Shown: one piece after another, positions 1-8,688 of the stretch
Layout of the letters: each line of letters starts with the position of its first letter
Position numbering within the stretch: the first letter of the stretch is position 1
DNA from: Methylobacterium thuringiense
GTDB lineage: Bacteria; Pseudomonadota; Alphaproteobacteria; Rhizobiales; Beijerinckiaceae
NCBI RefSeq assembly: GCF_022179645.1
Contig: NZ_BPRA01000001.1
Location: forward strand, 372,001-436,000
Reading direction: 5' to 3'
Length of the DNA: 64,000 bases
The notes under the pieces: model-generated
What the model saw: only the letters and a program-made list of their open reading frames with translations
What the model was told of the DNA's origin: nothing
Database searches by the model: none
Translations under genes and position numbers: made by a program

Positions 1-424
1 CGCCGTGCTCGCCGATCGACCGGCAACTCGCCACGTCCTCGTCGGCGATCCGCGCGGCCTCCTCGAAGGCCAGGGCCGCGCGCTCATTGTCCGGCACGCC
101 GCGCAGGACGGAGGCTGCCCGGTCGAGAGCCCAGCGCAGGTTGATCGCCGTGGGGCGCGTGGCGGCAAGCGTCGCGACCGCCTGCTCGATGCCCTCGGAT
201 GAGGAATCCTCGCGCATCGCGAGCGCCAAGCCGTAGGCGGCAGTGACGCCGATCAGCGGCGCTCCGCGCACAACCATGGTACGGATCGCCCGCGCAGCAT
301 CCTCCATCGTCGCGAGGCGCTGCAGTTCGAAGGCGAAAGGCAGGCGGGTCTGGTCGATGACCTGAACGGAAGTGCCGCCGGCATCGGGAAAGATGGTGCG
401 GTAGTGCCGGCCGTCGATCTTCAT
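1..424 (-). CDS. mtnA: Methylthioribose-1-phosphate isomerase (MtnA), N-terminal part, cut by window edge
   Basis: The ATG at 424 opens a frame of 141 codons that runs off the left edge without a stop. The protein starts MKIDGRHYRTI and contains VVRGAPLIGVTAAYGLALA at about residues 49-67, the RGAPxIG signature of the MtnA/eIF2B-like isomerase family. MtnA converts 5-methylthioribose-1-phosphate to methylthioribulose-1-phosphate in the cytosolic methionine salvage pathway. The family is about 360 residues, so the catalytic Cys and Asp lie outside the window and cannot be checked. A eukaryotic-type eIF2B subunit is excluded by the bacterial context. The identification is a family call from the N-terminal motif. 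Confidence 0.88.
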   Translation of the reverse strand, partial: MKIDGRHYRTIFPDAGGTSVQVIDQTRLPFAFELQRLATMEDAARAIRTMVVRGAPLIGVTAAYGLALAMREDSSSEGIEQAVATLAATRPTAINLRWALDRAASVLRGVPDNERAALAFEEAARIADEDVASCRSIGEHG

Positions 425-603
425 GACTCGCTGAACCTTGGACTGTCGAACCGGGACGAAAAGCGGCGGCCGGCCTGACGTTTCACGTTATCGTGCGGCT
501 CGTCCGAACGCTTGATTGTGGACGGGCGCACCTACCCCTGCCGCATCACCGCAAATTGCGGCATTCTGCTGGTGGCCGCGCACGGCCGGAGGAGAGTTTC
601 GCG

Positions 604-918
604 ATGTCGGACCATCTCGAGGACGTGAAGAAATACGCCAAGGCGCCGGTCAACGAGAAGGCCGTCGCCGGCCTGACGAAGACCTACCGGCTCGTCCTGT
701 CGAAGCCCGACACGAAATACGTCGCCTGCTCCGACAAGGCCGAGCGCGAGACCGTCCGCAAGAACTTTCTGGAGAAGAAGCTCGGGCTTTCGGGCGACGA
801 CCTCGATGCGTCGATCGAGGCGACCTGCAAGAAGATGAAGGCCGACCGCACCAAGTCGCGCCTGACGTTTTACTATTTGCTCGCCGAGCATTACGGCAAG
901 CTCGATATGTTCGCATGA
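604..918 (+). CDS. DUF2853 family protein
   Basis: A 104-residue, lysine-rich, soluble protein beginning MSDHLEDVKKYA. A GGAGGAG Shine-Dalgarno sequence lies about 7 bases before the ATG at 604 and decides this start over the longer upstream frame. The sequence is predicted to be all-helical, with a DVKKYAK...GLTKTYRLVLS N-terminal segment and a TKSRLTFYYLLAEHYGKL C-terminal segment that match my recollection of the DUF2853 family, whose function is unknown. It is divergent from mtnA with a 179-base gap. No membrane segment or signal peptide is visible. Confidence 0.8.
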   Translation: MSDHLEDVKKYAKAPVNEKAVAGLTKTYRLVLSKPDTKYVACSDKAERETVRKNFLEKKLGLSGDDLDASIEATCKKMKADRTKSRLTFYYLLAEHYGKLDMFA

Positions 919-938
919 CGGGTGACGGTCTAACTCGT

Positions 939-1029
939 CGTCATTTCAAGCCCCGCGAAGCAGCCAGAGGGCAATCTCCCGACGTCTCGAGATTTGGCCC
1001 TGGGTTGCTTCGCCGCACTCGCGAAGACG
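939..1029. repeat. Palindromic repeat, family A, degenerate copy
   Basis: Left arm 939-972 and right arm 997-1029 are diverged versions of the arms seen perfectly at 14170-14253 and again at 37351-37443 (core GCGAAGCAATCCAGGGC and its complement). The copy here keeps CGCGAAGCA and GCCCTGG-TTGCTTCGC. It lies between DUF2853 and the DUF1902 gene and overlaps the last codons of the latter. This is a dispersed extragenic palindrome; its mobility or function is not known to me. Confidence 0.75.
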
Positions 1030-1320
1030 TGAGTGATATACTTCACCGATTGGGATAGACGCGGGCGGTGAAACTGCTGCGCGCGGGACTATCCGCTCAC
1101 AGTTTTTATTGTACGAGATCAAACCGACTTCGTGATCCAGTGGATCAATATCCAACAGATCTCGGATCATTCCCGGCAGCTTCAAACGAAGTGCCTGAAG
1201 GGTCGTGGCCTCGGCCGCGAGCCCTGGTATGTTGGATTGGTTCACGAACCAGACGCAGGCTTCGTCGTCCCACGTGCAGGTTAGGCGAGCGTGTAGACGC
1301 ATTTCGTCGATCGCGGGCAT
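946..1320 (-). CDS. DUF1902 domain protein with repeat-derived C-terminus
   Basis: The frame gives 124 residues from the ATG at 1320 (MPAIDEMRLHARL); an ATG at 1302 is an alternative and the frame is open further upstream to 1377. Residues about 7-65 fit DUF1902: TWDDEACVWFV, then IPGLAAEATTLQALRLKLPGMI, the same fold type as HicB-like antitoxin N-domains. DUF1902 proteins are normally about 70-85 residues. Here the last 27 or so codons fall inside the palindromic repeat at 939-1029 and the tail is rich in Arg and Glu with no family resemblance. No HicA-type toxin gene is adjacent, so a toxin-antitoxin role is not supported. Confidence 0.6.
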   Translation of the reverse strand: MPAIDEMRLHARLTCTWDDEACVWFVNQSNIPGLAAEATTLQALRLKLPGMIRDLLDIDPLDHEVGLISYNKNCERIVPRAAVSPPASIPIGEVYHSRLRECGEATQGQISRRREIALWLLRGA

Positions 1321-1570
1321 GTGCCCCAATAGCGCGCGCGGCGCTACACCACAGGAAAGTACCCACGGGCGCCACAAGGGAGGGCGACTGAGTAGCCGGC
1401 GCGGTTGGGATCACGCCTCCAATCCCGACTCTTCGGCACGTGGTCACCCGTGAGCAAGAGAACGCTAGCAAATTTCAGCGCCGCCGAAAGGGGGGCGTAT
1501 GGGGACTCCATCGTCATGCGATACCGGACACGGCGTCTCTCACCGGGCCCGGCACAAGCGCCTGCGTCAC

Positions 1571-3163
1571 TCAGAAACTGACCGGCCGCACCCGCTTCAC
1601 CTGCGGGATGTCCTGTATCTTCGCCAAGACCTCCGGCGGCACCGGTGCATCCACGGCGACGAAGGCGATGGCGTTGCCGCCCTCGGATTCGCGGCCGAGG
1701 TTGAACGTGCCGATGTTGACCCCAGCCTCGCCGAGCACGCTGCCGAAACTGCCGATGAAGCCCGGACGGTCGTGGTTGCGCACGTAGAGCATGTGCGGTG
1801 TCAGCGCCGCCTCGATCTCGATGCCGCGGATCTCGATGACGCGCGGCTTGCCGTCGTGGAAGACCGTGCCGGCGGCGTCGCGCGGCATGTCCTCGGCATC
1901 CACCGTGATGCGGATTACCGAGTCGAACTCGCTGACGCCGCCCTCGCGCTTGATCTCGTCGACGACGATGCCGCGCTCCTTCGCGATCGCCGGCGCCGAG
2001 ACCATGTTCACGTCGGCGAGGAAGGGGCGCAGCACGCCGGTCACCGCGGCCGAGGTCAGGGCGCGCGTGTTCATGCCTGCGACCGCGCCCTCGTAGGTGA
2101 TGCGGATACCCTTGATCGGCGCCTCGGTGAGCTGGCCGAGGAACGAGCCGAGTTTTTCCGCCAGATTGACGAAGGGCTTGAGGCGCGGCGCCTCTTCGGC
2201 CGAGATCGACGGGAAGTTGACCGCGTTGGAGATCGCGCCCGACAGCAGATAATCGGACATCTGCTCGGCGACCTGCAGGGCGACGTTCTCCTGCGCCTCC
2301 GCGGTCGAGGCGCCGAGATGCGGCGTGCAGATCACGTTCGGATGGCCGAACAGGGCGTTCTCGGTCGCAGGCTCCGTCACGAACACATCGAAGGCCGCGC
2401 CCGCCACGTGGCCGGAATCGAGTGCCGCGCGCAGAGCCTGCTCGTCCACCAGTCCGCCGCGGGCGCAGTTGACGATGCGCACGCCGCGCTTGGTCTTGGC
2501 GAGGTTCTCCTCCGACAGGATGTTGCGGGTCTTGTCCGTCATCGGCACGTGCAGCGTGATGATGTCGGCGCGGGCCAGCAACTGGTCGAGCTCGACCTTC
2601 TCGACCCCGAGCGCCACGGCGCGCTCCGGCGACAGGAACGGATCGTAGGCGATCACCTTCAGCTTCAGGCCGATCGCCCGGTCGGCGACGTTCGCGCCGA
2701 TGTTGCCGCAGCCGACGACGCCGAGCGTCTTGCCGGTCAGTTCGACGCCCATGAAGCGGTTCTTCTCCCACTTGCCGGCCTGGGTGGAGGCGTCGGCCTG
2801 CGGGATCTGGCGGGCCAGCGCGAACATCATCGCGATGGCGTGCTCCGCCGTCGTGATCGAGTTACCGAAGGGGGTGTTCATCACGATGATGCCCTTGGCG
2901 GTGGCCGCCGGCACGTCGACGTTGTCGACGCCGATGCCGGCACGGCCAATCACCTTGAGCCTTGCGGCCTCGGCCAGGAGCTTCGCCGTCGCCTTGGTGT
3001 TCGAGCGGATGGCGAGGCCGTCGTAATTCGCGATGATGGCGGCCAGCGCCTCCTTGTCCTTGCCGAGGTTCGGCTGGAAATCGACCTCGATGCCCCGATC
3101 CCGGAAGATCTGGACGGCGGCTTCGGACAGGGCGTCGGAGATGAGAATTTTGGGAGCGGGCAT
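1571..3163 (-). CDS. serA: D-3-phosphoglycerate dehydrogenase
   Basis: A 530-residue protein that oxidises 3-phosphoglycerate to 3-phosphohydroxypyruvate with NAD, the first step of the phosphorylated serine pathway in the cytosol. It has the D-isomer 2-hydroxyacid dehydrogenase fold: the NAD motif GVVGCGNIG near residue 150, NCARGGLVDE near 235 (substrate Arg), and TPHLGAS near 282 (catalytic His). After about residue 315 come the intervening domain and a C-terminal ACT domain (LYVRNHDRPGFIG) that typically senses serine. The ATG at 3163 is chosen because GGAGGCCACC directly precedes it; an upstream ATG at 3211 would add an unrelated 16 residues. It lies 171 bases downstream of serC on the same strand, as a probable serC-serA operon. 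Confidence 0.97.
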   Translation of the reverse strand: MPAPKILISDALSEAAVQIFRDRGIEVDFQPNLGKDKEALAAIIANYDGLAIRSNTKATAKLLAEAARLKVIGRAGIGVDNVDVPAATAKGIIVMNTPFGNSITTAEHAIAMMFALARQIPQADASTQAGKWEKNRFMGVELTGKTLGVVGCGNIGANVADRAIGLKLKVIAYDPFLSPERAVALGVEKVELDQLLARADIITLHVPMTDKTRNILSEENLAKTKRGVRIVNCARGGLVDEQALRAALDSGHVAGAAFDVFVTEPATENALFGHPNVICTPHLGASTAEAQENVALQVAEQMSDYLLSGAISNAVNFPSISAEEAPRLKPFVNLAEKLGSFLGQLTEAPIKGIRITYEGAVAGMNTRALTSAAVTGVLRPFLADVNMVSAPAIAKERGIVVDEIKREGGVSEFDSVIRITVDAEDMPRDAAGTVFHDGKPRVIEIRGIEIEAALTPHMLYVRNHDRPGFIGSFGSVLGEAGVNIGTFNLGRESEGGNAIAFVAVDAPVPPEVLAKIQDIPQVKRVRPVSF

Positions 3164-3211
3164 GGTGGCCTCCGGCTCGAAAGGGAAGGAGCGATACGCA
3201 TCCGCGCACAA

Positions 3212-3322
3212 ACCCTCTCCCCTCTGCGGGAGAGGGTGGCCATCGCGTCAGCGAGGGTCGGGAGAGGGGGAGCGTCGTTTCCTGAGAGGGCGTTCCCCCT
3301 CTCCCGCGGAGGGGAGAGGGTT
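3212..3322. repeat. Palindromic CCCTCTCCC/GGGAGAGGG repeat (family B), serC-serA spacer
   Basis: The spacer between serC and serA holds alternating CCCTCTCCC and GGGAGAGGG blocks that can fold into one or two GC hairpins. The left half (AAACCCTCTCCCCTCT, GAGAGGGTGGCC, TCGGGAGAG) is closely matched by the spacer at 7814-7985, so it is a dispersed element rather than a terminator private to serC. It sits inside a likely operon, so it could still shape transcript stability between serC and serA (inference). Confidence 0.7.
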
Positions 3323-3334
3323 GAGCGCGTCGAG

Positions 3335-4507
3335 CTACGCCGCAGCGGCAGCCAGCGCCTTCTTCTCTTCGAAGAACGCCCAGTCGAGCCACGGCGTCAG
3401 CGCCTCGAGATCCGAGGCCTCGACGGTCGCGCCGCACCAGATGCGCAGGCCGGGGGGGGCGTCGCGGTAGGCGCCGAGGTCGTAGGCGACGCCCTCCCTG
3501 TCGAGCCGCTCGACCATGCCCTTGGCGACTTGCGCCACCACCGCGTCGCCGAGGGCGAGCACGTCGGGGTCGGCGATCACGAGGCAGACACCCGTATTCG
3601 TATAGGTCGACGGGTCGACGGCGAGGTGGCCGATCCAGGGCGTGCGCGACACCCAATCGTGGACGACCTTGGCGTTTGCGTCGGCCCGCGCATGGAGAGC
3701 GTCGAGGCCGCCGATCGACTGGCCCCATTTCAGCGTGTCGAGATAATCCTCGACCGCGAGCATGGAGGGCGTGTTGATCGTGTCGCCCTGGAAGATGCCC
3801 TCGATCAGCTTGCCGCCTTTGGTCATCCGGAAGATCTTGGGGAGCGGCCAGGCCGGCTTGTGGCTCTCGATCCGCGCGACCGAGCGGGGGGAGAGGATCA
3901 GCATGCCGTGCGCCGCCTCGCCGCCCATCACCTTCTGCCAGGAATATGTGACGACATCGAGCTTGTGCCACGGGAGCGGCATCGCGAAGGCCGCCGAGGT
4001 GGCGTCGCAGATGGTGACGCCGTCGCGGTCGTCGGCGATCCAGTCGTCGTGCGGGATGCGCACGCCGGCGGTGGTGCCGTTCCAGGTGAAGACGACGTCG
4101 TTGTTCTTGGTGTCGATCGCGTCGAGCGCCGGCAGCACGCCGTGCTCGGTGGTCCGCACGATCGGGTCGATCCTGAGCTGCTTGAGCGCATCGGTGACCC
4201 ACTCGGCCCCGAAGGAATCCCAGGCCATCACCTCGACGCGGCGCTCGCCCAACATCGACCACATCGCCATCTCGACGGCGCCGGTATCGGAGGCGGGCAC
4301 GATGCCGATGCGGTAATCGTCTGGCACGCGCAGCACCGTGCGCGTCAGGTCGATGGCTTCGCGAAGCTTGGCCTTGCCGGGCGCCGACCGGTGAGAGCGC
4401 CCAAGGGCGGCACCGGAGAGCGCATCGAGGGTCCAGCCGGGGCGCTTGGCCGTGGGTCCGGACGAGAAGTTAGGCACGCGCGGGCGCGTGTTGGGCCGGT
4501 CTGTCAT
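3335..4507 (-). CDS. serC: Phosphoserine aminotransferase
   Basis: A 390-residue PLP enzyme that transaminates 3-phosphohydroxypyruvate with glutamate to give O-phosphoserine; it may also act on 3-hydroxy-2-oxo-4-phosphobutyrate in pyridoxine synthesis. The PLP-forming lysine is visible as K192 in TYSWQKVMGGE, with the preceding CDATSAAFA (Asp that pairs with the pyridine nitrogen) and an N-terminal NFSSGPTAKRPGW. The length fits the alphaproteobacterial SerC type (about 390 residues), longer than the enterobacterial enzyme. The gene is the first of a minus-strand pair with serA. The upstream interval (4508-4758) is filled by repeats that separate it from trmD. Confidence 0.96.
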   Translation of the reverse strand: MTDRPNTRPRVPNFSSGPTAKRPGWTLDALSGAALGRSHRSAPGKAKLREAIDLTRTVLRVPDDYRIGIVPASDTGAVEMAMWSMLGERRVEVMAWDSFGAEWVTDALKQLRIDPIVRTTEHGVLPALDAIDTKNNDVVFTWNGTTAGVRIPHDDWIADDRDGVTICDATSAAFAMPLPWHKLDVVTYSWQKVMGGEAAHGMLILSPRSVARIESHKPAWPLPKIFRMTKGGKLIEGIFQGDTINTPSMLAVEDYLDTLKWGQSIGGLDALHARADANAKVVHDWVSRTPWIGHLAVDPSTYTNTGVCLVIADPDVLALGDAVVAQVAKGMVERLDREGVAYDLGAYRDAPPGLRIWCGATVEASDLEALTPWLDWAFFEEKKALAAAAA

Positions 4508-4519
4508 GTCAGTCCATCC

Positions 4520-4755
4520 TTACAGATGGGCGCCTCCCGTTGGGGGGAGGTGTCCCGCCGACGGGGATGGCGGAGGTTTTGGGCGAATGCAAGGTGTGGT
4601 TTTGGACATTCGCTTGCCGTGGCTTCGGCATCGCGCGCCCCCTCCGTCCGCTTCGCGGCCACCTCCCCCGTTGGGGGAGGAGTTGGCGCCGAGCGTATTT
4701 CTCGCCCCGTGCGCGAGGGGGACCATGCGAAGCATGGCGGAGTGGGCAGCGCCGA
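4520..4755. repeat. Dispersed GC palindromic repeat (family C)
   Basis: The whole trmD-serC spacer is repeat-like: TCCCGTTGGGGGGAGG near 4527, a CCCCCTCCGTCCGCTTC block near 4638, CACCTCCCCCGTTGGGGGAGG near 4663, and GAGGGGGACCATGCGAAGCA followed by GGAGTGGGCAGC near 4715-4750. The CCCCCTCCGTCCGCTTC block, the flanking CGGCCACCTCCCC and the GAGTGGGCAGC block recur at 57885-58015 in the opposite order. I see no gene here. Confidence 0.7.
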
Positions 4756-4758
4756 CGC

Positions 4759-5520
4759 TTAAATCTTGCAGCTCACCAGCAGATCCGGCCGCCGCTCGCG
4801 CGTCAGCCGCACGCTCTCAGCCTCACGCCATTTCGCGATGGCGCCATGGTTTCCGCCGCTCAACACATCCGGAATGGCGCGCCCCTCCCACTCACGCGGT
4901 CGCGTATAGTGCGGATACTCGAGATGGCCCGCTTCGAAACTCTCCTCGTCGCCGGATGCTAGCTTGCCCATGACGCCGGGCAGCAGGCGCACGCAGGCAT
5001 CGATCAGCACCAGGGCCGCGATCTCGCCGCCCGAGAGCACGTAGTCGCCGATCGAGACCTCCTCGAGCCCGCGTCCCGCGATCACCCGCTCGTCCACGCC
5101 CTCGAAGCGGCCGCAGACGATCACCGCGCCCGGCCCGGCGCTGAGCGCACGCACCCGCGCCTGCGTCAGCGGTTTTCCGCGCGGCGACATCAGGATGCGC
5201 GGGCGGGGATCGTCGGCGGGTGCGGCCGCGTCGATCGCGGCGGCGAGGACGTCGCAGCGAAGCACCATGCCGGCGCCCCCGCCGGCGGGGGTGTCGTCGA
5301 CGCTGCGGTGGCGGCCGATCCCGTGTTCGCGGATCTGGCGGGTTTCGAGCGCCCAGGTGCCGCGCCCGAGCGCGTCGCCCGAGAGCGAGATCCCGAGGGG
5401 GCCGGGAAACATCTCTGGATAGAGCGTGAGGATCGTGGCGCGCCAGGGCACGGTGTCGGTGGTCATCGCCTCCCATGACGCGTCGTGCGGGCGGGCGTCA
5501 AATGCGCGCGAGCCCGCCAT
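4759..5520 (-). CDS. trmD: tRNA (guanine37-N1)-methyltransferase
   Basis: A 253-residue SPOUT-class enzyme that uses S-adenosylmethionine to methylate G37 of tRNAs with G36, preventing +1 frameshifting. The knot motifs are visible: [11 protein letters not shown] near the N-terminus, [14 protein letters not shown], and [15 protein letters not shown], followed by [10 protein letters not shown] and [15 protein letters not shown] lies 6 bases before the ATG at 5520 and decides the start; the downstream ATG at 5466 is the next candidate and corresponds more closely to the usual N-terminus. In most bacteria trmD directly follows rimM; here two plus-strand genes separate them and no rplS follows. 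The upstream neighbour is divergent with only 29 bases between starts. Confidence 0.95.
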   Translation of the reverse strand: MAGSRAFDARPHDASWEAMTTDTVPWRATILTLYPEMFPGPLGISLSGDALGRGTWALETRQIREHGIGRHRSVDDTPAGGGAGMVLRCDVLAAAIDAAAPADDPRPRILMSPRGKPLTQARVRALSAGPGAVIVCGRFEGVDERVIAGRGLEEVSIGDYVLSGGEIAALVLIDACVRLLPGVMGKLASGDEESFEAGHLEYPHYTRPREWEGRAIPDVLSGGNHGAIAKWREAESVRLTRERRPDLLVSCKI

Positions 5521-5549
5521 CTGCATCTCCTTTGCGTTATGTTCGACCA

Positions 5550-6308
5550 ATGATGTTTCGCCCGTTCGCCATCGTCGCCCTGACAGCTGCACTCGCCACG
5601 GGCGCCGTCGTCGCGCAGGACATCCAGCCGATGGCGCCGCCCGGTGTGCCAGCGGACAAGTTCCCCAAGCCCGATCGCCCGGTGGCCGAGATCGTCTCGG
5701 CGCAATGGGCGCTGGAGAAGGAGCGCAACAAGGCCGACGAGGTCGGGCAGGTGGCGGCGCTGATGAACATTCGCGAGGGCCAGACCGTCGCCGATGTCGG
5801 TGCCGGCAACGGCTACTACGTGTTTCCGCTGGCGAAACGCGTCGGTGCGACGGGCCGGATACTCGCGGAGGACATCACCCCGGACTACCTTGCCGAACTC
5901 GAGAAGAGGGTGCAGGCGAGCGGCCAGAGCAACATCACGGTGGTGCACGGTGAGGCGCACGACCCGCGCCTGCCGCCGGCCTCGCTCGATGCGGCGATCA
6001 TGGTGCACATGTACCATGAGATCGCGCAGCCCTACGGCCTGCTCCACAACCTCGCCGCCGCGATGAAGCCGGGCGGTCGGGTCGGCATCGTCGACGCAAA
6101 CGACATCCCCTCGAAGCACGGCACGCCGCCAAAACTGCTACGCTGCGAACTTGCCGCCGCCGGCTACAAGGAGGTGAGCCTGAAGACGCTCAAGGGCGGC
6201 GTCGGCTATCTCGCGATCTTCCAGGCACCGGCCCCCGAGGCGCGGCCCGACCCGGCGACGATCACGCCGTGCAAGGACGAGACGACGCGGGCTCGCAAGA
6301 AGCACTGA
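5550..6308 (+). CDS. Class I SAM-dependent methyltransferase with N-terminal signal peptide
   Basis: A 252-residue protein with tandem ATG starts at 5550 and 5553. The N-terminus [18 protein letters not shown] ends in VVAQD and looks like a cleavable signal peptide. A Rossmann-type methyltransferase domain follows: motif [12 protein letters not shown] near residue 85, acidic DITPDYL, and [11 protein letters not shown] in the motif IV region. SAM enzymes are normally cytosolic, so an export signal is odd, although methyltransferase-like proteins with such N-termini are common in alphaproteobacterial annotations. The substrate cannot be predicted. Its start is only 29 bases from that of trmD on the other strand. 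Confidence 0.8.
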   Translation: MMFRPFAIVALTAALATGAVVAQDIQPMAPPGVPADKFPKPDRPVAEIVSAQWALEKERNKADEVGQVAALMNIREGQTVADVGAGNGYYVFPLAKRVGATGRILAEDITPDYLAELEKRVQASGQSNITVVHGEAHDPRLPPASLDAAIMVHMYHEIAQPYGLLHNLAAAMKPGGRVGIVDANDIPSKHGTPPKLLRCELAAAGYKEVSLKTLKGGVGYLAIFQAPAPEARPDPATITPCKDETTRARKKH

Positions 6309-6373
6309 TCGCCGTTCACGGCTTGCGAGCTTTTCGCGGATAGCGTGCCCGGCTTCGTGCTCGGGACGCTCCC

Positions 6374-7168
6374 ATGATCCTCAGTCTGTGGCTCGACCAG
6401 CCGGTCTGGCTGATGTTCACCCTTCTTGCCGTGCCGATCCTCGGCCTGTGCGCCGTGCTGTGGCTGCTGACGGTCTGGCGGCGGTCGCGACCGCTGATGC
6501 AGTCGTGCGGCACGGGGATCGTGGCGCCGTATTTCAGCGCGATCTCCGTCATGCTCGCCCTGCTGACGGGCTTCGTCGCGAACGATGCCTGGGAGCGGCA
6601 GCGGCAGGCCTCGCGCGTGGTGCAGTCCGAGCGGGCGAACGCGCGCGCCGTCTACGACCTCAGTATCGCGACGGCCTCCGATATGAGCGGCATTCGCGCC
6701 TCGCTGGCCGAGTATCTCGACGCGGTGATCGGGGAGGAATGGGCCGCGATGGCCGAGCGTGGCGGCTCGTCCCAGCGTGTGGGCTTGGCCCTGGCTCGCC
6801 TGCTTCAGGCCGTGGCTGATCCGCGGGTCGGCCCAGAGGCTGGACCAGCCGCCCAATCGACCCTGCTCGACGCCGTGATGAACCTGCGTTCGGCGCGCGG
6901 CGATCGGCTGTCGCTGGCGGAGGCCAAGGACGACGAGACCAAGTGGCTCACGCTGCTGGTGCTCGCCGGGCTGACACTCGTCGCCCTTGCACTCATCCAC
7001 CTGGAGAAACCGCGGGCGCAGGCGACAGTGCTGCTGCTCTTCGCAGCGGCGATGATCTCGACGCTCGGGCTGGTCGCCCTGCACGAACGGCCCTTCGACG
7101 GACCCCTGGCGCTCGGACCGGACGCGTTGCGCGCGGCGCGGGCCAGCATGGAGGTTAAGACGCCTTAA
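6374..7168 (+). CDS. DUF4239-like membrane protein
   Basis: A 264-residue membrane protein. Hydrophobic segments lie at about residues 11-32 and 53-68, then a soluble middle section (about 75-185) with an ERQRQASRVVQSERANARAV helix, and two more segments near 192-210 and 216-235. Two N-terminal and two C-terminal helices flanking a helical cytoplasmic or periplasmic domain is the arrangement of the DUF4239 (bestrophin-like) family. No role is established. It follows the signal-peptide methyltransferase by 65 bases on the same strand, so the two may be co-transcribed, and it converges on rimM with 12 bases between. Confidence 0.7.
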   Translation: MILSLWLDQPVWLMFTLLAVPILGLCAVLWLLTVWRRSRPLMQSCGTGIVAPYFSAISVMLALLTGFVANDAWERQRQASRVVQSERANARAVYDLSIATASDMSGIRASLAEYLDAVIGEEWAAMAERGGSSQRVGLALARLLQAVADPRVGPEAGPAAQSTLLDAVMNLRSARGDRLSLAEAKDDETKWLTLLVLAGLTLVALALIHLEKPRAQATVLLLFAAAMISTLGLVALHERPFDGPLALGPDALRAARASMEVKTP

Positions 7169-7180
7169 CAGGCTTCCGGA

Positions 7181-7786
7181 TCACTCCGGCTCGTCGGCGG
7201 GCTTCGGGCCTGGCAGCGCAAACAGGTCTTCCGGCGGATCGATGACGATGCGCCGGTTGGGTATGTCGAGGGTCGGCACGAAGGCCTTGGTGAAAGGCAG
7301 GAGCGCAGTGGCGCCGCCGAGCGCCGGGCGGATCTCCAGGAGATCGCCGCCGCCGTAATTCGGCACGCCAAGGACGGTGCCGATCACCGTGCCTGCGGCA
7401 TCGACCGCGTCGAGGCCGACGAGATCGGCGGCGAAGATTTCGTCCTCGTCCTCCGGCGTCCCGAGCTTGTCCCGCGAGCAGTAGAGCACGACACGCGTCA
7501 GCGCCTCGGCTCCGGTGCGGTCTGTCACGCCCTGGACGCGGACGACGAGGAGGTCGGGGGAGGAGCCCGGGGCAGGCTTGGCGTCGGTGAGGACGAAGGT
7601 TCGCCCGTCGGCCGCAAGCAGCGGGCCGTAGCCGGCGATGGCGAGCGGATCGCTCGTGTAGGATTTCAGCCGGATCTCACCGCGCAGGCCCTGCGCGCGG
7701 CCGAACTCGCCCAACGCCACGAGCTCTTTGGGCACTGCCCGTTGTTCGCTCGCGGCGCGCGATGGTGAGCCGGGGCGACGGGCCAT
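7181..7786 (-). CDS. rimM: Ribosome maturation factor RimM
   Basis: A 201-residue protein needed for maturation of the 30S head, binding S19. The N-terminal RimM beta-barrel begins [23 protein letters not shown] and the C-terminal PRC-barrel contains [13 protein letters not shown] and [12 protein letters not shown], both typical. The ATG at 7786 gives a basic lead-in (MARRPG) of about 20 residues before the domain; a longer frame to 7921 is encoded by the upstream repeat and is unlikely to be real. No clear Shine-Dalgarno sequence is seen, so the start is moderately sure. It lies 208 bases downstream of rpsP, with repeat DNA in the gap. Confidence 0.94.
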   Translation of the reverse strand: MARRPGSPSRAASEQRAVPKELVALGEFGRAQGLRGEIRLKSYTSDPLAIAGYGPLLAADGRTFVLTDAKPAPGSSPDLLVVRVQGVTDRTGAEALTRVVLYCSRDKLGTPEDEDEIFAADLVGLDAVDAAGTVIGTVLGVPNYGGGDLLEIRPALGGATALLPFTKAFVPTLDIPNRRIVIDPPEDLFALPGPKPADEPE

Positions 7787-7813
7787 GGGGGTCGGTCTCG
7801 GTGGTGGGGTGCA

Positions 7814-7985
7814 AAACCCTCTCCCCTCTACAGGAGAGGGTGGCCCGCGTAGCGGGTCGGGAGAGAGGAACGACGGTTTCGGATAGGCAGTAGGCGGTTG
7901 CAAGGACGCACCTTCCGGCAACGTCGCGCTGCACCTCTCTCGCCTGCTCCGCAGTCACCCTCCCCCGCATAGGGGGAGGGTAGGT
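7814..7985. repeat. Palindromic CCCTCTCCC/GGGAGAGGG repeat (family B), rpsP-rimM spacer
   Basis: The left half matches the serC-serA spacer nearly base for base (AAACCCTCTCCCCTCT, GAGAGGGTGGCC, TCGGGAGAG), and the right half carries a second inverted pair, CACCCTCCCCC and GGGGGAGGGT, near 7958-7982. It can form stable hairpins between rpsP and rimM and is a member of the same dispersed family as 3212-3322. Confidence 0.7.
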
Positions 7986-7994
7986 CGGCGCAGG

Positions 7995-8357
7995 TTACGC
8001 CACAGCGTCTTCGGCCGGGGCGGCGAGCTTCTCGGCGCGCTTGGTGGCGCGCTCCTTGGCCTTCTCGCCGGGCTCGGCCTTCTGCGGGTTGTTACGGGCC
8101 GGACGCTTGGCGAGGCCGGCGGCGTCGAGGAAGCGCAGGACGCGATCGGTCGGCTGCGCGCCCTTGGCGAGCCAGGACGCGATTTTCTCGTTGTCGAGAA
8201 CGATGCGGGCCGGATCGTCCTTGGCCTTCATCGGGTCGTAGGCGCCGACCTTCTCAATGAAGCGGCCGTCGCGGGGCGCGCGGGCATCGGCGACGACGAT
8301 GCGGTAGTAGGGGCGCTTCTTGGCGCCGCCGCGGGTGAGGCGAATCTTGAGGGACAT
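7995..8357 (-). CDS. rpsP: 30S ribosomal protein S16
   Basis: A 120-residue ribosomal protein of the small-subunit body. The conserved N-terminus [23 protein letters not shown] and the [12 protein letters not shown] segment are diagnostic. After about residue 80 there is an alpha-proteobacterial C-terminal extension rich in Lys, Ala and Glu ([20 protein letters not shown]). The ATG shares one base with the TGA of the upstream chorismate mutase gene, so the two are probably translationally coupled within the ffh operon. Confidence 0.97.
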   Translation of the reverse strand: MSLKIRLTRGGAKKRPYYRIVVADARAPRDGRFIEKVGAYDPMKAKDDPARIVLDNEKIASWLAKGAQPTDRVLRFLDAAGLAKRPARNNPQKAEPGEKAKERATKRAEKLAAPAEDAVA

Positions 8358-8688
8358 CAGTCGTTCCTTTCGGTTTCGGTCTTCAGATCGGCGTTCTGCG
8401 CGATCGTGTGGTGGTGCCGGATCACTTCCTTGACCACGAAGGCCAGGAATTTTTCGGCGAAGTCGGGGTCGAGCTTGGCATCGACCGCGAGTTTTCTAAG
8501 CCGGGTCACTTGGCGCGACTCCCGGTCGGGATCGGACGCCGGCATGCCCTTGCGAGCTTTCAGTTCGCCGACCCGCTGCGTGCAGCGGAAGCGCTCGGCG
8601 AGCAGGTGGATCAGCGCCGCATCGAAATTGTCGATGCTGTCGCGCAGGCGCACGAGTTCGGGGTCGACGCCCTGGGCAGACAGGATGC

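Noticed and set aside
946-1320. DUF1902 protein as an antitoxin of a HicAB-like pair
   Set aside because: No toxin-sized partner frame is adjacent on either side, and the C-terminus is repeat-derived.
1499-4762. Open frame of 1087 codons on plus, antisense to serA and serC
   Set aside because: It is a shadow caused by high third-position GC of the two real genes; the product is Arg/Asp/His/Leu-rich without domains and no ribosome-binding site is present.
7786-7921. Possible 45-residue N-terminal extension of RimM
   Set aside because: The extra residues are encoded by the family B repeat and do not resemble RimM; the ATG at 7786 is the better start.
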